64,000 bases of DNA from Flavobacterium aquaticum (lineage in GTDB: Bacteria; Bacteroidota; Bacteroidia; Flavobacteriales; Flavobacteriaceae): NCBI RefSeq assembly GCF_003259835.1, contig NZ_QLMI01000001.1:62001-126000 (forward strand), in the 5' to 3' direction. The notes beneath the pieces were generated by a model. It made no database searches. It saw only the letters and a list, made by a program, of their open reading frames with translations, and was not told where the DNA came from. This document shows, piece by piece, positions 60,031-64,000 of this stretch; positions within the stretch are counted from its first letter, which is position 1; every line of letters starts with the position of its first letter. Both the position numbers and the translations under genes were made by a program.

Positions 60031-61025
60031 TGGAAACCAATTTTACACATCATCAATCAGCACATTGTGAAAATGGAGTTGCTTCTAATTTATTAAAATT
60101 CAACGGAATAAATATCAGCGAACCTATGGTTTTTGGTATTGGCTCTGGATTGTTCTTTTTTTATTTTCCTTTATTAAAAGTGAATCAAGCGCCAGCAATA
60201 AGCTATCGTCCAATGCCAGGTTTTATTTTTAATAAAGCGGCAAAACGATTAGGAATTACAGTTAAAAGAATAAAATTTTCAAGTCCTGAAAAGGCACAAA
60301 TAGCATTAGAAAATAACCTTAAAAATAACATTCCAACAGGTTTACAAGTTGGAGTGTATAATTTAACGTATTTTCCAGATGAATATCGTTTTCATTTTAA
60401 TGCCCACAATTTAGTTGTTTACGGAAAAAAAGATACTACTTTTTTAATCAGCGATCCAGTAATGGAAACCGTTACAACGTTAACAGAAGCTGAATTAGAA
60501 AAAGTAAGATTTGCAAAAGGCGTACTTTCTCCAAAAGGACAAATGTATTATCCAACTAATATTCCATCTGAAATTAATTGGGAAAAAGCCATTAAAAAAG
60601 GAATCAAGAATACCTGTAACGACATGTTAGCGCCCGTTCCAATTGTTGGCGTGGCAGCTATGCGATTTTTAGCAAAAAGCATTCGTAAATGGCCAAAAAC
60701 AAAAGGAGTTAAAGTTGCGAATCATTATTTAGCTCAAATGATTCGTATGCAAGAAGAAATTGGTACTGGTGGCGGTGGTTTCCGATTTATTTATGGGGCA
60801 TTCTTACAAGAAGCGGCTGTAATTTTAAAAAATGATCAGTTAAAAGAACTTTCGTTAGAAATTACTCAAATTGGCGATTTATGGCGAGATTTTGCCGTAG
60901 ATGCTTCTCGCGTATACAAAAACCGAAGTAATTTGGAAGATGTATACAATACGTTGGCTGATCAATTGCTTCATATCGCAGATTTAGAAGAAGCGTTTTT
61001 TAAGAAACTTAAAAAAGCCATCTAA
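60030..61025 (+). CDS. BtrH-like acyltransferase (BtrH N-terminal domain, DUF4872)
   Basis: A 331-residue protein with the BtrH N-terminal papain-like fold: Cys13 in SAHCENGVASN, His126 in FNAHNLVVYG and Asp142 in ISDPV form a credible triad. C-terminal helical domain is DUF4872-like. BtrH of butirosin biosynthesis transfers an acyl group from an ACP to an acceptor. In this cluster the equivalent step would be transfer of the aryl polyene from ACP to the resorcinol hydroxyl, the ester bond of flexirubin. That is inference. Confidence 0.83.
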   Translation: METNFTHHQSAHCENGVASNLLKFNGINISEPMVFGIGSGLFFFYFPLLKVNQAPAISYRPMPGFIFNKAAKRLGITVKRIKFSSPEKAQIALENNLKNNIPTGLQVGVYNLTYFPDEYRFHFNAHNLVVYGKKDTTFLISDPVMETVTTLTEAELEKVRFAKGVLSPKGQMYYPTNIPSEINWEKAIKKGIKNTCNDMLAPVPIVGVAAMRFLAKSIRKWPKTKGVKVANHYLAQMIRMQEEIGTGGGGFRFIYGAFLQEAAVILKNDQLKELSLEITQIGDLWRDFAVDASRVYKNRSNLEDVYNTLADQLLHIADLEEAFFKKLKKAI

Positions 61026-61026
61026 A

Positions 61027-61788
61027 GTGAATAGCAATAAAAACATAATTCAAATCAATCAACTTTTTAAGCAATATAAAGAGGCGGATTATTTTTCAGT
61101 GAATAATCTAAATTTAAGTATTGAGGAAAAAGAAATATACGGTTTATTGGGACCAAATGGCGCTGGAAAAACCACTTTAATATCAATGCTTTGCGGAATT
61201 ATCAAACCAACTTCAGGTAATTTTAGCATTAACAATCTTACTTACGAAAAAAACGCATTTGAAATAAAAAAAACAATAGGTGTAGTTCCGCAAGAATATG
61301 CTCTTTATCCAACACTTACTGCGAGAGAAAACTTGTTATATTTTGGAAGTATGTACGGACTTAAAGGTAAAATTCTGAAAGAAAAAGTAACTTTAGCTCT
61401 TGACCAATTAGGTTTGTTGAAGTTTGCCGATAAAAAAATCGAAACTTTTTCGGGCGGAATGAAACGCAGAATTAATCTTATTGCTGGAATTTTACACGAA
61501 CCTTTAATTCTTTTTTTAGATGAACCAACCGTTGGAGTTGATGTGCAATCTAAAAATGTAATCATTGATTATTTAAGAGAATTAAACGCAAAAGGAACTA
61601 CAATTATCTATACATCGCATCATTTAACCGAAGCACAGGATTTTTGTACTAAAATTGCCATTATCGATAGAGGAACAATTTATGCAGAAGGAACACCAAG
61701 CGAATTGATTCAAAGCACAACTGGTGCACATAATTTAGAAGATGTTTTTATTTCATTAACCGGTAAAGAACTTCGCGATGATGTATAA
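61027..61788 (+). CDS. ABC-2 transporter ATPase of the flexirubin cluster
   Basis: A 253-residue ATPase with GTG start. Walker A LLGPNGAGKTTL, signature TFSGGMKRR, Walker B LILFLDEPTVGVD, switch His in TSHHLTEAQ. The stop overlaps the permease start region. With the permease it should export flexirubin or a precursor to the outer membrane, where these pigments reside. Confidence 0.92.
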   Translation: MNSNKNIIQINQLFKQYKEADYFSVNNLNLSIEEKEIYGLLGPNGAGKTTLISMLCGIIKPTSGNFSINNLTYEKNAFEIKKTIGVVPQEYALYPTLTARENLLYFGSMYGLKGKILKEKVTLALDQLGLLKFADKKIETFSGGMKRRINLIAGILHEPLILFLDEPTVGVDVQSKNVIIDYLRELNAKGTTIIYTSHHLTEAQDFCTKIAIIDRGTIYAEGTPSELIQSTTGAHNLEDVFISLTGKELRDDV

Positions 61789-63073
61789 ATTATGGATGTC
61801 GGTTTATAAAGAATTTCTTTTATTGAAAAGAGATTTTGGAGGTTTAATCATCTTATTTGTGATGCCTTTGGTATTAATTATTACCATTACTTTAATTCAA
61901 GATAGTACGTTTAGAACGGTTACCGAAAGTAAAATTCCTGTTGTTTTAATTGATAACGATAAAGACGAAATTTCTAAATCGGTAATAGAAAACCTAAATA
62001 AAAGTGGTCAGTTTGAAATTGTTTCTTCTTTAGATGGAAAAAACTTAACAGAAAATTCAGCAAAAGAAGCTGTTTTTAAAGGAAAATTTCAGCTAGCTAT
62101 CATTATACCAGAAAATCTAAGTAAAGATTTGCAATTAAAAGTAAATCAAAACGTAGATAAAATAATTTCAAATTTTGGAATTGGTGATCTTTCGGAAGAG
62201 CCAAAAAAAGATTCACTTCCACAAATAATAAACAAAAAAGAAGTCCGACTTTATTTTGATCCTGCTACGCAAGCCACGTTTAAAAGTAATGTAAAAAGTA
62301 GTATTGATAAAATGATTTCTCAAATTGAAACCAAATCCATTTACGCTACTTTTCAAGAGCAATTAGGAGAAGGAGAAGAACCTATTTTTGAGCAGGAAAG
62401 TTTCATTACGTTTAAAGAAATTGTTCCAACGGTTGATAATAAAGAAATTTTACCAAATTCGGTGCAACATAACGTTCCGGCTTGGACTTTATTTGCCATC
62501 TTTTTTATAATTGTTCCGCTTTCTATTAATATTGTTAAAGAAAAAGGACAAGGAACACAAATTCGATTACTAACCAATCCAGTTCCATATTCTATAGTGA
62601 TTGCTGGAAAAACAATTACGTATTTGGTAATTTGTATGATTCAGTTTTATCTAATGGTTTTAGTTGGAATGTATTTATTTCCCTATTTAAGTTTACCAAC
62701 ATTAGATTTAGATGGAAAATTTTTTCTAATGAGTGTTGTTGCATTATTCTCAGGATTAGCAGCAATTGGATTCGGAATTTTACTTGGAACTATTGCTAAA
62801 ACTCAAGAACAATCAGCACCTTTTGGAGCAACTTCGGTAGTAATTTTAGCTGCTATTGGTGGCGTTTGGGTTCCCGTATTTGCTATGCCAAAAGTAATGC
62901 AAGTTATTTCGCATATTTCACCTATGAATTGGGGATTAAACGCATTTTATGATGTTTTACTACGTAAAGCTGATGCTGTAGAAATTCTTCCCGAAATATT
63001 TTTACTACTTTTGTTCTTTATAATTACAATTTTTATTGCCATCCAATATGATAAAAAGAAAAGAGCAGTATAA
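61778..63073 (+). CDS. ABC-2 type permease of the flexirubin cluster
   Basis: A 431-residue ABC-2 permease: first helix about 22-40, a large extracytoplasmic loop (about 45-230), then five helices. The NVPAWTLFAIFFIIVPLSINIV and SAPFGATSVVILAAIGGVWVP segments are typical. It overlaps both the ATPase gene (11 bases) and the thioesterase gene (26 bases), so the unit is tightly coupled. Confidence 0.9.
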   Translation: MMYKLWMSVYKEFLLLKRDFGGLIILFVMPLVLIITITLIQDSTFRTVTESKIPVVLIDNDKDEISKSVIENLNKSGQFEIVSSLDGKNLTENSAKEAVFKGKFQLAIIIPENLSKDLQLKVNQNVDKIISNFGIGDLSEEPKKDSLPQIINKKEVRLYFDPATQATFKSNVKSSIDKMISQIETKSIYATFQEQLGEGEEPIFEQESFITFKEIVPTVDNKEILPNSVQHNVPAWTLFAIFFIIVPLSINIVKEKGQGTQIRLLTNPVPYSIVIAGKTITYLVICMIQFYLMVLVGMYLFPYLSLPTLDLDGKFFLMSVVALFSGLAAIGFGILLGTIAKTQEQSAPFGATSVVILAAIGGVWVPVFAMPKVMQVISHISPMNWGLNAFYDVLLRKADAVEILPEIFLLLLFFIITIFIAIQYDKKKRAV

Positions 63074-63497
63074 CGAGGCTTCTCATTTAAGCGTTTCTAA
63101 AGATATTAGAGTTCGATTTAACGAAACAGATCCATTAGGAATTGTTTGGCACGGTTATTACATCACTTATTTTGAAGATGGAAGAGAAGCTTTTGGAAGA
63201 TTGCACGGTATATCTTATCTAGATGTTCAAAAACACGGTTATACAACTCCAATTGTAAAATCGGTATGTGAACATAAGTTGTCATTAAAATATGGCGATG
63301 TGGCTCGTATTGAAACTACAATTGTAGATTCTCCAGCAGCTAAAATGATTTTTAGATATGTAATTTACGATAGCAATAATGAAATAGCTTGTACAGGTGA
63401 AACCGTTCAAGTGTTTTTAGATAGTGATGGAAATTTAGTTTTAAATGCACCTTCTTTTTATGAAGAATGGAAAAAAAGCGTTGGATTATTAAAATGA
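63048..63497 (+). CDS. 4HBT-type acyl-CoA/ACP thioesterase
   Basis: A 149-residue hot-dog thioesterase from the ATG at 63048 inside the permease gene. Catalytic Asp28 in FNETDPLGIVWHGYYITYFE (the DxxGIVxHxxY signature) and GREAFGRL in the helix. Probably releases or proofreads acyl chains on the pigment ACP. Overlaps the next start by ATGA. Confidence 0.9.
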   Translation: MIKRKEQYNEASHLSVSKDIRVRFNETDPLGIVWHGYYITYFEDGREAFGRLHGISYLDVQKHGYTTPIVKSVCEHKLSLKYGDVARIETTIVDSPAAKMIFRYVIYDSNNEIACTGETVQVFLDSDGNLVLNAPSFYEEWKKSVGLLK

Positions 63498-64000
63498 TAG
63501 CAAATAAAACAATTTATATTTCCGATGCGAACTGCGTAACTCCGTTAGGTTTTGATTTAGAAGCCAATTGGAAGGCGCTCGTAAAAGGGCAATCAGGTAT
63601 TCAATTTCAAGAAAAATACGGAAATCTTTCTTCTATCTATGCTTCTATAATTGAAGATGAAAAGTTAAATGAAAGTTTTCTAAAAGTTTCTAATGAAAAC
63701 ACGTTTACCAAATTAGAAAAGATGCTCATTTTAGCATTGCACCCAATTATAAATAAAAATAAAGTTACCGAAAAATCAGTTTTAATTCTTTCTACAACAA
63801 AAGGAAATATTTCGTTATTAGAAAATCAAGAATTACCAATTGAAGAAGCGCAGTTAGCAACATTAGCAAAAAAAATAAATACTTTTTTCGGATTTAAAAC
63901 AGAACCAATCGTGGTTTCAAACGCCTGTGTTTCTGGAGTTTTAGCGGTTTCAGTTGCTAAACGAATGATTCAGTTTGGCGCTTATGAAAACGCATTTGTA
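63494..64000 (+). CDS. Beta-ketoacyl-ACP synthase, 3'-truncated by the window
   Basis: The first 169 codons of a condensing enzyme beginning MIANKTIYISDANCVTPLGF. The nucleophile Cys145 sits in VSNACVSGVLAVS, so the N-terminal thiolase half is complete up to the active site and the enzyme is not a Cys-lacking chain-length factor. Starts by ATGA overlap with the thioesterase, and is therefore part of the flexirubin operon. The rest is beyond the window edge. Confidence 0.88.
   Translation, partial: MIANKTIYISDANCVTPLGFDLEANWKALVKGQSGIQFQEKYGNLSSIYASIIEDEKLNESFLKVSNENTFTKLEKMLILALHPIINKNKVTEKSVLILSTTKGNISLLENQELPIEEAQLATLAKKINTFFGFKTEPIVVSNACVSGVLAVSVAKRMIQFGAYENAFV

Overview
The window is a piece of a Bacteroidota chromosome, almost certainly Flavobacteriaceae and close to Flavobacterium. 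The support is: strongly AT-rich DNA; promoters of the Bacteroidota type (TTTG, 17-23 bases, TAnnTTTG); secreted proteins with type IX secretion (T9SS) C-terminal tails; many family-restricted DUF proteins; and a flexirubin pigment cluster. I see no rRNA, tRNA, CRISPR array, transposase or phage gene.

Layout. 1-4.1 kb: the 3' part of topoisomerase IV subunit A and formate-tetrahydrofolate ligase. 4.2-8.9 kb: a minus-strand run (TerC, small envelope proteins, MurQ, a PH-domain protein, a ZIP transporter, a methyltransferase). 9-16.7 kb: RNA methyltransferases (THUMP type and RlmD), DUF6452/DUF6048, DUF1697, ornithine aminotransferase. 16.7-21 kb: a divergent envelope redox module (cytochrome c lipoprotein, YceI, DUF4412-like; then OB-fold, ankyrin, haem-type DOMON with T9SS tail, DUF5777). 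21-28.8 kb: two DUF3857/transglutaminase-like paralogues, an ASPIC/UnbV T9SS protein and a dihaem cytochrome. 28.8-32.9 kb: thioesterase, RmuC, pseudouridine synthase, dienelactone hydrolase.

33-39.4 kb is a cobalamin acquisition locus: BtuF, BtuC and BtuD on the minus strand, and a BtuB-like receptor behind a cobalamin riboswitch. A GxxExxY (PD-(D/E)XK-like) gene embedded in its own repeats interrupts the ABC genes. 39.5-41.5 kb is an ECF sigma operon with DUF4252 proteins. 41.5-45.3 kb is a carotenoid operon (crtI-crtB-crtZ) headed by a CarH-like, probably B12-dependent, photoreceptor repressor. The crtI promoter has a perfect 11-bp inverted repeat placed where a MerR-type regulator would act. 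B12 uptake thus lies about 8 kb from a B12-dependent light switch.

47.8-64 kb is a flexirubin-type aryl polyene-dialkylresorcinol cluster: flavin halogenase, tyrosine ammonia-lyase, FabG, FabF-like synthase, ACP, acyltransferase, FAD desaturase/reductase, DarA, DarB, two hot-dog dehydratases, an HTH-like small protein, a BtrH-like acyltransferase, an ABC-2 exporter, a thioesterase and the start of another ketosynthase. The cluster runs off the right edge.

The most interesting items are the GxxExxY gene with its repeat array and duplicated gene tail, the CarH/crtI operator geometry with a divergent unknown secreted protein, the cobalamin riboswitch with a repeat insertion, and the pairing of an active with a catalytically dead transglutaminase-like protein.
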